Assembly (NCBI RefSeq): GCF_000331305.1 | Contig: NZ_KB217480.1 | Coordinates: 47,787 to 111,786, forward strand | From: Calothrix sp. PCC 7103 | Lineage (GTDB): Bacteria > Cyanobacteriota > Cyanobacteriia > Cyanobacteriales > Nostocaceae | DNA length: 64,000 nt | Direction of reading: 5' to 3' | Part shown: piece after piece, positions 24,732 through 33,490 of the stretch | Layout: every line of letters starts with the position of its first letter | Position numbering within the stretch: position 1 is the stretch's first letter | Made by a program: the position numbers and the translations under genes | The notes under the pieces: generated by a model | Told to the model about the DNA's origin: nothing | The model's input: the letters and a program-made list of their open reading frames with translations, nothing else | Databases searched by the model: none

Positions 24732-26933
24732 TTAGGAATCATACACATAACTTGCAATACGTTGGTTCACCTCCTCAAATAATTTTCTTTTGTTATCTAA
24801 CTTTCTTCGACTTTTGAGAAAATCTAGAAAGCTGGCATGATAAACTCTGTAACATTTCTCTTCTTCTCCATCCTCATTTATAGTTTGCACTCTTAAATAT
24901 TCACACCATTCTTCTAAAACCTCCTCAACTTCATATTCATCTGTGTCGGCAATAGCTGCAATGTCACTTAAAGATATCGGTGGGGTGTTCCACTCTACAA
25001 TAATATACAAAATAATTACTTTAAGTTCTTGGGTTGGTTTTTCCATACCCATCCGCTTCCAATGCTGCTCATAATAGTTTTGCAATCCATCGGGTAATTT
25101 GTCTAAACTTAAGTCTTTGTAATAACCGCGCGCAATTTCTGGTAATACATAGCGCAGGTACATAAAGTTATTTTCACTCTTAGCTGCAACTTCGTTAATA
25201 AATGTATCCTGGTTAATATTACGGTCTGTAATCCACTTGTGTAAATCTTTTTGATATTCTGGGTCTTGTAGAAATGATCGAATACGGGTTTTTATATCTT
25301 CTAAATTTAAACTTTGGTATAAATCTGCTCTTAAATCTAATTCTTCTTCTATTACAGAAGTGCGTAAACGTTTTTGACCGTCTGCATAAGGTCTTCGGGT
25401 TAAGAAAAAGTAAACTCCTTCTGGTAGATGTTCCGGTAAGTATAAAATATTTTCGGCGCCATCTGGTTGGTCAACTTCATCCAGTGCATCAACTACAATA
25501 ACCAGTTTATTTTTCTCTCTAGCTTTAACCAATAACTCCAGTAAATTAGTATCATCTACATTTTGCAACGCATACCTCTGTATTAACTGCTGACGAATGC
25601 TTTTGAGAAAATCCTCTGGACGGTTGCGGCGTTCAGCTAGGATATTAAAATAGCAAGGACAGTTATGTTGCGATACGTACTTTGCCGCAATTGTACTTTT
25701 TCCCATTCCTGCGTCCCCTACTACAGTAAAGTAACCTTTTGAATGATTTTGCTGGAATTGTTGGAATTTAGCAAATACAAACTCGCGACCGCAAAAAGAT
25801 TTTAGCTTTTCTTCAATTAATGGTTTAAACTCATCGGGAGGTTGGTTTGGATTTGATTGTAATAATCCATTTAAGATTATTCCATCTTTTGCCCGCATAT
25901 AAAGTACTGGTGTTGCAAAATCGCGCGTTTCTAGCCCAACTTCTATAGAAATAGCGTTGCGTGTGGTTTGAATAGCTGCATCAATAGGGTAGCCTAGTGC
26001 TAATGTACGATAGAACTCGTCGGCGAAAATTTTGGCTGTGTTGTCATATATAGTATATTGCATGGCGATGACTGCGGGTATTCCTCGACGCACTAAAGTC
26101 GGCGCCGTTCCTGCGAATGCTTGGTGGTCGGATATTGTGGCGTTTTTACAGGAGTTGAGAATTACTAACCCTAAACTATTATTGCCTAAAAAGAAGTTTG
26201 AGAAATTTTCGTCATCTAATGGTTTAGCTTTGCCATGTTCATCTATAAGGGCAATGTAACCTTGATTATTCTCAAATTGACCATGACCGATGAAATGGAA
26301 CACATTATAAGGTTTTTCGCGAAGTTTTTGGCGGATGTTACTGCTAGTTGCTGATTGTAATACATCTAACTCGATTTGTCCTGCTTCTATGTGTTTTTGC
26401 AGAGCTTCCTTGATTAGCTTTTCTTCGCCAATTGTGTCTAATTTAGATAAGTTAGAAGGAGAGGCAATAACTAACAGGACTTTGAGTGGTAAAGTGGCGC
26501 CAATTAGTTCACGTTTTAACAAAGGAACATCAATATAGCGGGAAAGTACAGTCTGAGTATTGTTTGCGAAAAAGCTATTAGTTCCCTCATCATAGAGCAA
26601 TTCCCAAGGTAAAGCAGCTATTTCCGGAGATTGAAATATTAAACGCAAACGGACATTATTGGAAGCGGCGCCTGCCATTGTAGCATGGAAGCGCGCGTTA
26701 ATTTGGTTCGGGAAAAGCGCGCGGTAAAGGGTATTACCTACTTTTTTGAGTAATTTACTATTTGTCCTGTTAGACTCAATTAGTTCTAACGCTAGTTCAA
26801 TTTCGTTCTTGTTTAAACTGAATTGATCAGAAACCTCACCTTGGTCTGAAGACGCGCGGATAGTACCGTTATCAACTAGTATTTGAAAATCTTTGTAGTT
26901 TACATTGGTATTATTTTTAGTATTTATACTCAT
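24732..26933 (-). CDS. CHAT protease-STAND NTPase fusion
   Basis: 733 residues. A CHAT caspase-like peptidase covers about residues 20-345, with both catalytic motifs: NVFHFIGHGQFE (His) and LVILNSCKNAT (Cys). The linker IILNGLLQSNPNQPPDEF joins it to a STAND NTPase. Walker A is VVGDAGMGKSTIAAKY at ~405, Walker B LVIVVDALDEVDQP, and the sensor VYFFLTRRPY. A helical arm (YYKDLSLDKLPDGLQNYY) and winged helix (DTDEYEVEEVLEEW) follow, then LFEEVNQRIASYVYDS. CHAT domains act as executioner proteases released by STAND oligomerisation. This protein lacks its own sensor repeats; the WD40 protein encoded next (24527) supplies them in inference. Confidence 0.9.
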   Translation of the reverse strand: MSINTKNNTNVNYKDFQILVDNGTIRASSDQGEVSDQFSLNKNEIELALELIESNRTNSKLLKKVGNTLYRALFPNQINARFHATMAGAASNNVRLRLIFQSPEIAALPWELLYDEGTNSFFANNTQTVLSRYIDVPLLKRELIGATLPLKVLLVIASPSNLSKLDTIGEEKLIKEALQKHIEAGQIELDVLQSATSSNIRQKLREKPYNVFHFIGHGQFENNQGYIALIDEHGKAKPLDDENFSNFFLGNNSLGLVILNSCKNATISDHQAFAGTAPTLVRRGIPAVIAMQYTIYDNTAKIFADEFYRTLALGYPIDAAIQTTRNAISIEVGLETRDFATPVLYMRAKDGIILNGLLQSNPNQPPDEFKPLIEEKLKSFCGREFVFAKFQQFQQNHSKGYFTVVGDAGMGKSTIAAKYVSQHNCPCYFNILAERRNRPEDFLKSIRQQLIQRYALQNVDDTNLLELLVKAREKNKLVIVVDALDEVDQPDGAENILYLPEHLPEGVYFFLTRRPYADGQKRLRTSVIEEELDLRADLYQSLNLEDIKTRIRSFLQDPEYQKDLHKWITDRNINQDTFINEVAAKSENNFMYLRYVLPEIARGYYKDLSLDKLPDGLQNYYEQHWKRMGMEKPTQELKVIILYIIVEWNTPPISLSDIAAIADTDEYEVEEVLEEWCEYLRVQTINEDGEEEKCYRVYHASFLDFLKSRRKLDNKRKLFEEVNQRIASYVYDS

Positions 26934-26950
26934 ATATTTTTATTATTGAT

Positions 26951-26997
26951 AATAATATTGCAAATCATTAGGTAATTTATCTAAACTTAAATCATTC
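26951..26997 (-). pseudogene. Short STAND scar at a WD40 3' end
   Basis: The minus strand encodes NDLSLDKLPNDLQYYY, matching YYNDLSLDKLPDGLQDYY in the helical arm of the STAND paralogues. It includes the stop codon of the WD40 gene at 26992, so the WD40 frame now ends inside a fragment of a former STAND gene. Confidence 0.65.
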
Positions 26998-29397
26998 TAA
27001 AAAGCGCAAATAGTTTTTGGTAAAATGTTTGAAAAATTTGAATATAATTCCTTGCCTTTGCGTGTGATTAGTTACTTGAACTGATGGCTGTACTTCAACA
27101 TTCTCTAAACGAAGAGAATACACTTCTCCAAATTCGTTACCTGCGATTATTGTGGCACTATCTTGAGTAATAACACAACAAGATATATTACCTTCAGTCA
27201 TAAATGTGACAATTTCTTTTCCAGTTGCTAATTCCCATATTTTTATTGTTTCGTCACTAGACCCAGAAACAACGTATTTACCATCGCTACTTACTGCGAC
27301 CGCTTGAACCGAGTCACTATAACCAGTCAGGGTACAAATCAGATTTCCTGCTTGTAATTCCCAAATTTTTATTGTTTTGTCATTAGAAGCAGAAACAACG
27401 TATTTACCATTGCTGCTCACTGCGACTGCCTTAACCAAGTCACTATGGTCAGTCAGGGCGCAAATCCGATTTCCAGTTGTTAAGTCCCATATTTTTATTG
27501 TATTGCCAATGGAAACAGAAATGATATATTTATTATCGCTGCTTACTGCCACTACAATAACCGAAGAAACATGAGCATTCAAGATACGAATCAGATTTCC
27601 AGTTGCTAATTCCCATATTTTTATTGTATTGTCCCTAGAACCAGAAACAACGTATTTACCATCACGGCTTACTGCGACTGCATTAACCGAAGAAGTATGA
27701 CCAAGCATCCTGTTTTGGTACATTGCTCCTCTATGACCAAACATCCAGTTTTGGTGCATTGCTCTTCTATCAGTCAAAATGCGAATCACATTTCCTGATG
27801 ATAGTTCCCATATTTTTATTGTATTGTCCCTAGAACCAGAAACAACGTATTTACTATCACTACTAACAGCAACTGCATTAACTGAAGATGTATGACATGT
27901 TAAGGTACGAATCAGATTTCCAGTTGCTAATTCCCATATTTTTATTGTTTTGTCTCTAGAGCCAGAAACAATATATTTACTATCGCTGTTTGCTGCGACT
28001 GCATTAACCGAAGAAGTATGACCTGTTAAGATGGAAATCTCATTTCCTATTGCTAATTTCCAAATTTTTATTGTTTTGTCTTCTGAACCAGAAACAATAT
28101 ATTTACTATCGCTGCTTACTGCAACTGCATTAACTGAAGATCTATGACCAATCCGAGTGCGAATCACATTTCCTGATGATAGTTCCCATATTTTTATTGT
28201 ATTGTCCCTAGAACCAGAAACAACGTATTTACTATCGCTGCTTACTGCAACTGCATTAACCCAGTTATGATGAGCAGTTAGGGTGCGAATCAGATTTCCT
28301 GTTGAGAATTCCCATATTCTTATTGTTTTGTCTCTAGAACCAGAAACAATATATTTACCATCGCTACTTACTGCAACTGCATTAACCCAGTTATGATGAG
28401 CAGTTAGGGTACAAATGAGACTTTCTGTTTGTAATTCCCAAATTTTTATTGTATTGTCCCTAGAACCAGAAACAACGTATTTACCATCCCTGCTAACAGC
28501 GACTGTATTAATAGAGTCACGATGACCAGTTAGGGTATGAATCACATTTCCTGATGATAGTTCCCATATTTTTATTGTTTCGTCACTAGAACCAGAAACA
28601 ACGTATTTATTATCACTGCTTATTGCGACTGCATTAATTGAGTAATTATGACCAGTTAGGATATGAATCTCATTCCCTGTTACTAATTCCCATATCTTTA
28701 TTGTATTGCCCCTAGAACCAGAAACAACGTATTTACCATCACTGCTTACTACGACTGCATTAATTGAGTAATTATGACCATTCAGGGTGTGAACCTCATT
28801 TCCTGTTGATAAATCCCAAATTTTTATTGTTTCGTCACCAGAACCAGAAACAACGTATTTACCATCGCTGCTTACTGTTACTGCGTTAACCGAGTTATTA
28901 TGACCAGTCAGGGTGCGAATTAGACCATTACCGGGAGGAGTTAAGCTAGCTGTTAGAGGACGCAACCAGGTAATTTTGGTTTGTGATATTTGTTGTAATA
29001 ATTTTTGAATTGTTTTTTGCTTTTCAAAGGGTAGTAAACGTCCTGTTAGTTGTCCAGCGAGTTGCTTTGTATCTTGGTTTATAACGTGTGCTGACAGTTG
29101 CAAAGCCTGTTTAATGGTTTTTAAATTTTCTAGAGTTTCGGTATTATATTGTTGATGGTTATTTTGAATATCTGTTAATGACTTATTTTCAATTAGTTCA
29201 TAATCTTCAATGAGTGACTGTATCCCAAATTTAGAGTGATTAATCTTGGCTTCAATAAAATCATAATCGGTAAGTAATCGAGCATAGTGGTTAAATCCTT
29301 CAGTTGTATTTGCATCAACTAAGCTACGCAAATTACCAAGATATTTAACCAGCTTACTCTCCTTCATACTTGCTAACTTATCAGCTATTTCTCCCAT
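26992..29397 (-). CDS. WD40 double-propeller protein, paralogue 4
   Basis: 801 residues, the longest of the set. It has the common helical N-terminal domain, then about 14 regular WD40 units. An unusual insertion lies between two blades: a duplicated 12-residue non-WD unit, RRAMHQNWMFGH followed by RGAMYQNRMLGH (about 27700-27780). After the conserved end ISCCVITQDSATIIAGNEFG it carries an extra ~40-residue tail (THTQRQGIIFKFFKHFTKNY), unlike the paralogues. The tail ends within a STAND scar. It follows the STAND gene 29583-30725, its probable switch partner. Confidence 0.87.
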   Translation of the reverse strand: MGEIADKLASMKESKLVKYLGNLRSLVDANTTEGFNHYARLLTDYDFIEAKINHSKFGIQSLIEDYELIENKSLTDIQNNHQQYNTETLENLKTIKQALQLSAHVINQDTKQLAGQLTGRLLPFEKQKTIQKLLQQISQTKITWLRPLTASLTPPGNGLIRTLTGHNNSVNAVTVSSDGKYVVSGSGDETIKIWDLSTGNEVHTLNGHNYSINAVVVSSDGKYVVSGSRGNTIKIWELVTGNEIHILTGHNYSINAVAISSDNKYVVSGSSDETIKIWELSSGNVIHTLTGHRDSINTVAVSRDGKYVVSGSRDNTIKIWELQTESLICTLTAHHNWVNAVAVSSDGKYIVSGSRDKTIRIWEFSTGNLIRTLTAHHNWVNAVAVSSDSKYVVSGSRDNTIKIWELSSGNVIRTRIGHRSSVNAVAVSSDSKYIVSGSEDKTIKIWKLAIGNEISILTGHTSSVNAVAANSDSKYIVSGSRDKTIKIWELATGNLIRTLTCHTSSVNAVAVSSDSKYVVSGSRDNTIKIWELSSGNVIRILTDRRAMHQNWMFGHRGAMYQNRMLGHTSSVNAVAVSRDGKYVVSGSRDNTIKIWELATGNLIRILNAHVSSVIVVAVSSDNKYIISVSIGNTIKIWDLTTGNRICALTDHSDLVKAVAVSSNGKYVVSASNDKTIKIWELQAGNLICTLTGYSDSVQAVAVSSDGKYVVSGSSDETIKIWELATGKEIVTFMTEGNISCCVITQDSATIIAGNEFGEVYSLRLENVEVQPSVQVTNHTQRQGIIFKFFKHFTKNYLRFLE

Positions 29398-29403
29398 ATA
29401 TCT

Positions 29404-29576
29404 CTTCTTAACTCTTCCTTTGCGTACTTTGCGTCCTTTGCGGTTCGTTTATTCTTCCTACTTCTGGCGCCAATACTCTTGGTGCGTGAAAGCAGATTAA
29501 TTTTGCATTCATAACAAGATTGTAATAGCTTTCACACACCCTACCCTCACTCTGTGTACTCCGCGTCTCTGTGGTA
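29404..29576. repeat. Dispersed intergenic repeat between STAND and WD40 genes
   Basis: Contains CTTTGCGTACTTTGCGTCCT followed by TTGCGGTTCG, and at the other end CTCTGTGTACTCCGCGTCTC followed by TGTGGT, familiar low-information intergenic repeat motifs. No coding potential is supported. Confidence 0.45.
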
Positions 29577-29582
29577 ATAATT

Positions 29583-30725
29583 TTAACCATAGACATAACC
29601 AGCGATACGTTGATTTACCTCCTCAAACAACTTCCTCTTTCTATCTAACTTCCGTTGACCTTTAAGAAAATCCAGAAAACTAGCATGATAAACCCTGTAA
29701 AATCTCTCCTCCTCTCCATCCTCATTTAAAATCTGCTCCTTCAAATATTCACGCCATTTCTTCAAAATCCCCTCAACCTCATACTCATCCTTACCAGAAA
29801 TTGCCACAACATCACCAAAAGAAATAGGTGGAGTATTCCACTCGACAATAATATATAGAACAATCACTTGAATTTCCTGGGGTTGACTTTCCATCCCCAT
29901 CCGCACCCAATGCTGCCAATAATAATCTTGTAACCCATCGGGTAACTTATCTAAACTTAAATCATTATAATAACCGCGCGCAATTTCCGGTAAAACATAA
30001 CGCAGGTACATAAAGTTATTCTCACTCTTAGCAGCAACTTCCGTGATAAACTTATCCTGCTCAATACTGCGGTCATTAATCCACTTATGTAAATCTTTCT
30101 GGTACTCCGGGTTATTTAAAAACAACTTAATACAAGTTTTGACATCCGCTAAATTTAAACTTTGGTACTCTTCAGCATTTAAATCTAACTCTTCCTCCCT
30201 CACCTGCACACGCAAACGCTTTTGACCTGAAGCATAAGGTCTGCGGGTTAAGAAAAAATACACTCCCTTTGGTAAATGCTCCGGTAAGTATAAAATATTC
30301 TCGGCGCCACTTGGTTGTTCAACTTCATCCAGAGCATCAACCATAATCACCAAAGGTTGATTTTCATGACTTTGTTTATGTTTCTCACCAGCTTGAACTA
30401 ACAAATCATGTAAATTTACACTATCGGCGCCTTGCAAACCGTACTGTTGTATCAACTGCTGACGAATACTTCTCAAAAAATCCTCTGGGCGGTTGCGGCG
30501 TTCGGCTAAAATATTAAAATAGCAAGGACAACTATGTTGCGACACATACTTAGCGGCAATCGTACTTTTTCCCATTCCCGCATCCCCTACCACAGTAAAA
30601 TAACCTTTTGAATGAGTTCGCTGAAATTCTTCAAACTTCGCAAATACAAACTCACGACCACAAAAAGATTTCAGTTTTTCTTCGATTAATGATTTAAACT
30701 CATCAGGTATTGGTTTAACACTCAT
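29583..30725 (-). CDS. STAND NTPase without effector domain
   Basis: 380 residues, homologous from its fifth residue to the C-terminal half of the CHAT-STAND protein (24732). It begins PDEFKSLIEEKLKSFCGREF. Walker A is VVGDAGMGKSTIAAKY at ~45-60, Walker B LVIMVDALDEVEQP, sensor VYFFLTRRPYA, helical arm GYYNDLSLDKLPDGLQDYYW, winged helix GKDEYEVEGILKKW, and the end LFEEVNQRIAGYVYG. The EAD-CHAT protein at 33359 ends exactly where this one begins in the fused homologue. The two are therefore halves of a split protein, separated by about 1.3 kb holding two other genes. It is followed by WD40 paralogue 4. Confidence 0.88.
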   Translation of the reverse strand: MSVKPIPDEFKSLIEEKLKSFCGREFVFAKFEEFQRTHSKGYFTVVGDAGMGKSTIAAKYVSQHSCPCYFNILAERRNRPEDFLRSIRQQLIQQYGLQGADSVNLHDLLVQAGEKHKQSHENQPLVIMVDALDEVEQPSGAENILYLPEHLPKGVYFFLTRRPYASGQKRLRVQVREEELDLNAEEYQSLNLADVKTCIKLFLNNPEYQKDLHKWINDRSIEQDKFITEVAAKSENNFMYLRYVLPEIARGYYNDLSLDKLPDGLQDYYWQHWVRMGMESQPQEIQVIVLYIIVEWNTPPISFGDVVAISGKDEYEVEGILKKWREYLKEQILNEDGEEERFYRVYHASFLDFLKGQRKLDRKRKLFEEVNQRIAGYVYG

Positions 30726-30911
30726 ACTTACGAAGCTTTATGTACTATGCGATACTCATCCCATGATAGCGTACATTATTGATATTCATGATTTTCGGCG
30801 CCATAATTCAATTTAAAACAAAATTACTATTATGCTAATAACGGCGCCTACTGAAAGATAAGCTAAAATAAGAACTGTATACATACGTTCTATATTCAAT
30901 TATAAATATAT

Positions 30912-31508
30912 ATGCCATATAATAAGTTTGACCTTGAAACACTGGTTACAGAGTTCAGCTTAGAAATATTGGAAGATACTAGCTTATTTCCTAATATTCA
31001 ACCTGTAGAACCAAGTGATTTATTAAAAGCTACTTTAGAAGAAAATATACCTTTAGCAACAGCAATTAATACGGAGAAAGCACGCGGGGAATTGATTATT
31101 TTTCCGATATTGTTAGAAGTCAAACGAAAAATTAATATACCGATATCTATATTTTCAGGGAGAGAGTTTAATGTTGATATTGTACGTGGTTTAAATGGGA
31201 ATCCTGACTTTTTAATTAGTCGTAACCGCGAACAGTTTTTTATTACTGCTCCAGTCATCACACTTGTGGAAGCAAAAAACCAAGATATTAATAGTGGTTT
31301 GGGTCAGTGCGGCGCCGAAATGCTTGCGGCACAGATATACAATGCAAAAAAGAATAATGCCATTGATTCTGTTTTTGGTTGCGTCACTACAGGCGCCTTA
31401 TGGAGATTTTTACGTTTAGAAAATCAAACCTTATATATTGATAGAGTAGAAATACCACTTGAACCCGTAGAGCGATTGCTAGGCATTTTTTCACTAATAA
31501 TTAAATAA
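30912..31508 (+). CDS. Putative PD-(D/E)XK nuclease-like protein, opposite strand
   Basis: 198 residues and the only plus-strand gene in the 16-36 kb block. NGNPDFLISRNREQFFITAP precedes VITLVEAKNQDINSGLGQCG, giving the D...ExK spacing of PD-(D/E)XK folds, followed by an amphipathic helix AEMLAAQIYNAKKNN. The family is a common cyanobacterial orphan. It is located exactly between the separated CHAT and STAND halves. It may be cargo inserted there; whether it takes part in the system is unknown. Confidence 0.7.
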   Translation: MPYNKFDLETLVTEFSLEILEDTSLFPNIQPVEPSDLLKATLEENIPLATAINTEKARGELIIFPILLEVKRKINIPISIFSGREFNVDIVRGLNGNPDFLISRNREQFFITAPVITLVEAKNQDINSGLGQCGAEMLAAQIYNAKKNNAIDSVFGCVTTGALWRFLRLENQTLYIDRVEIPLEPVERLLGIFSLIIK

Positions 31509-31565
31509 TAAACCCGTTACACCATAGAATGGAGCAGCTAATTGAACAAAGCCTACCTACCCGCT

Positions 31566-31877
31566 TTATATATCAACCCTTTTGTATTGCAAATCTTCCA
31601 TTAAACTATTAAAGTCAGAATAAACATCTTTGAAAGGCTGTACTGCTGAATAAACAAATGGGAATTTTCCCTCAGTAACTCCTTCAAATTTTGGCTCTAT
31701 CAATTTTTCTTCAACATCAACATTATCCTTGATTAAAAGGAGTTCATAGCCTCTAATATTGTGTATATTATAAAGTTGTTTAAGCTTTTGATTAGTATCT
31801 TGAATTATTTCTTTACACTTGTATAAATTTCCAACTGATTGATAATGAACATATTCATAGGCAAAATCATTATTCAT
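31566..31877 (-). CDS. Small hypothetical protein inside the CHAT/STAND split
   Basis: 103 residues. ATG 31877 is preferred over 31886 because GGAG (immediately before the upstream ATG) then lies 9 nt upstream. The product begins MNNDFAYEYVHYQSVGNLYK and continues through IIQDTNQKLKQLYNIHNIRG and LLLIKDNVDVEEKLIEP. I do not recognise it. It lies 109 bp downstream of the EAD-CHAT gene on the same strand. Confidence 0.55.
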   Translation of the reverse strand: MNNDFAYEYVHYQSVGNLYKCKEIIQDTNQKLKQLYNIHNIRGYELLLIKDNVDVEEKLIEPKFEGVTEGKFPFVYSAVQPFKDVYSDFNSLMEDLQYKRVDI

Positions 31878-31985
31878 AATTAACATCTCCGTTGTTAGTA
31901 ATTATACTAAAACATAATATATTTCTGATGCATCTCTGTTTGAGGCTCTCGTCTATGTATTATTCATATTTTAACTTAAATAAAT

Positions 31986-33359
31986 TTATAACCCATTTAA
32001 AATTATCCCATCCTTCGCCCGCATATAGAGTACAGGTGTAGCAAAGTCGCATTGTTCCAGTCCAACCTCTATAGAAATAGCATTGCGGGTTGTCTGAACA
32101 GCCGCATCCACAGGGTAGCCCAGCGCTAAAGTACGATAAAATTCGTCTGCGAAGATTTTGGCTGTGTCGTCAAGTATACTATATTGCATCGCAATTACTG
32201 CGGGTATTCCTCGACGCACTAAATTCGGCGCCGTTCCTGCGAATGCTTGGTTGGAGGATATTGTGGCGCCTTTGCAACTATTGAGTATTACTAACCCTAA
32301 ATTGTTGTTGCCCAAAAAGAGATTAGCGAAGCTTTCATCATCTAATGACTTAGCTTTACCATTATTATCTACAAGATCAATGTATCCTTTGTTATCTTTA
32401 AATTCACCGTGACCAATAAAGTGGAACACATTGTAAGGCTTCTCGCGCAGCTTTTGATTGATATTGCGGATAGTTGCTATTTGTAATATATCTAACTCAA
32501 CTTGCCCTGCTTCTATGTGTTTTGCCAGAGCTTCGCGAATTAAATTTTCTTCGCTAGTTGCGTCTAATTGAGGTAAGTTAGAGGGAGAAGAGATAACGAG
32601 CAGGACTTTAAGCGGTAAACTGGCGCCTTTTATTTCACGTTTTAGTAGAGGAACATCAACATAGCGCGAGAGTACAGTTTGAGTGTTGTTAGCTAAAAAG
32701 GTGTTAGTTCCCTCATCATAGAGAAATTCCCAAGGTAAAGCAGCTAACTCAGGAGATTGAAAAATTAAACGCAAACGGACGCTTTGATTATTGGAAGCGG
32801 CGCCTGCCATTGTAGCATGGAAGCGCGCGTTAATTTGGTTGGGGAAAAGCGCATGGTAAAGTTTTCCACCTACTGCTTTAAGTAAATCTTTATTTGTTTG
32901 CTTAGACTCAACTAACTTTAAAGCCAACTTAATTTCGTTCATATTCAAACGAAACTCATCCGAAACCTCCCCTTGTTCCGAAGAAGCGCGGATAGTATTA
33001 TCATCAACCAATATTTGGAAATCTTGGTAATTAATACGATTATTATTTGTAATTTTTTGTTTTGAAACAGAAGGAGTTTCTGAACTTGTACTTATCGATA
33101 ACTCCTGGGTAATAGCAATTAAGAGCGGGTTGCTAAAGTTAAACTCTTTGGCGCCAAAAATCAATTCATCAATCCAACCCTGAGCTTCTGCGGTTTTGAT
33201 AAGATTAAAGACAATATCTTGTAAATTATTGCCTCCCGCAATTGCATCTAAATTTCTATCGAGTTCAAGTGACAATAATTGCTCTAATGACGATTTAGTA
33301 GGAAAAGCATCCATCAAAGCATTCCATAGTTTTTTACGCTGTTGATTAGATAATTTCAT
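31986..33359 (-). CDS. EAD-CHAT protease (STAND part encoded separately)
   Basis: 457 residues. An effector-associated domain covers residues 1-85 (LSNQQRKKLWNALMDAFPTK, DAIAGGNNLQDIVFNLI). The CHAT domain (about 105-455) has NVFHFIGHGEFK (His) and LVILNSCKGAT (Cys), and ends DFATPVLYMRAKDGIILNGL, then stop. The fused homologue at 24732 continues at this point into its STAND part; here the STAND half is a separate gene at 29583. EADs are adaptor domains thought to pair with matching EADs on other proteins; matching ones occur in the LRR-Roc-COR neighbour and at 41869. It is likely an executioner protease recruited through the EAD. Confidence 0.88.
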   Translation of the reverse strand: MKLSNQQRKKLWNALMDAFPTKSSLEQLLSLELDRNLDAIAGGNNLQDIVFNLIKTAEAQGWIDELIFGAKEFNFSNPLLIAITQELSISTSSETPSVSKQKITNNNRINYQDFQILVDDNTIRASSEQGEVSDEFRLNMNEIKLALKLVESKQTNKDLLKAVGGKLYHALFPNQINARFHATMAGAASNNQSVRLRLIFQSPELAALPWEFLYDEGTNTFLANNTQTVLSRYVDVPLLKREIKGASLPLKVLLVISSPSNLPQLDATSEENLIREALAKHIEAGQVELDILQIATIRNINQKLREKPYNVFHFIGHGEFKDNKGYIDLVDNNGKAKSLDDESFANLFLGNNNLGLVILNSCKGATISSNQAFAGTAPNLVRRGIPAVIAMQYSILDDTAKIFADEFYRTLALGYPVDAAVQTTRNAISIEVGLEQCDFATPVLYMRAKDGIILNGL

Positions 33360-33490
33360 ATGAGAATTTTATAGATAGACAAACGTAATATTTATACATA
33401 AATATACTTAGATTATGAAGCATTTCGGTAAAAAAAGCGAGAATTGACTCAAATAGTCTTCATTAACTAAGCAAGGATAGGCGCCAGTAA

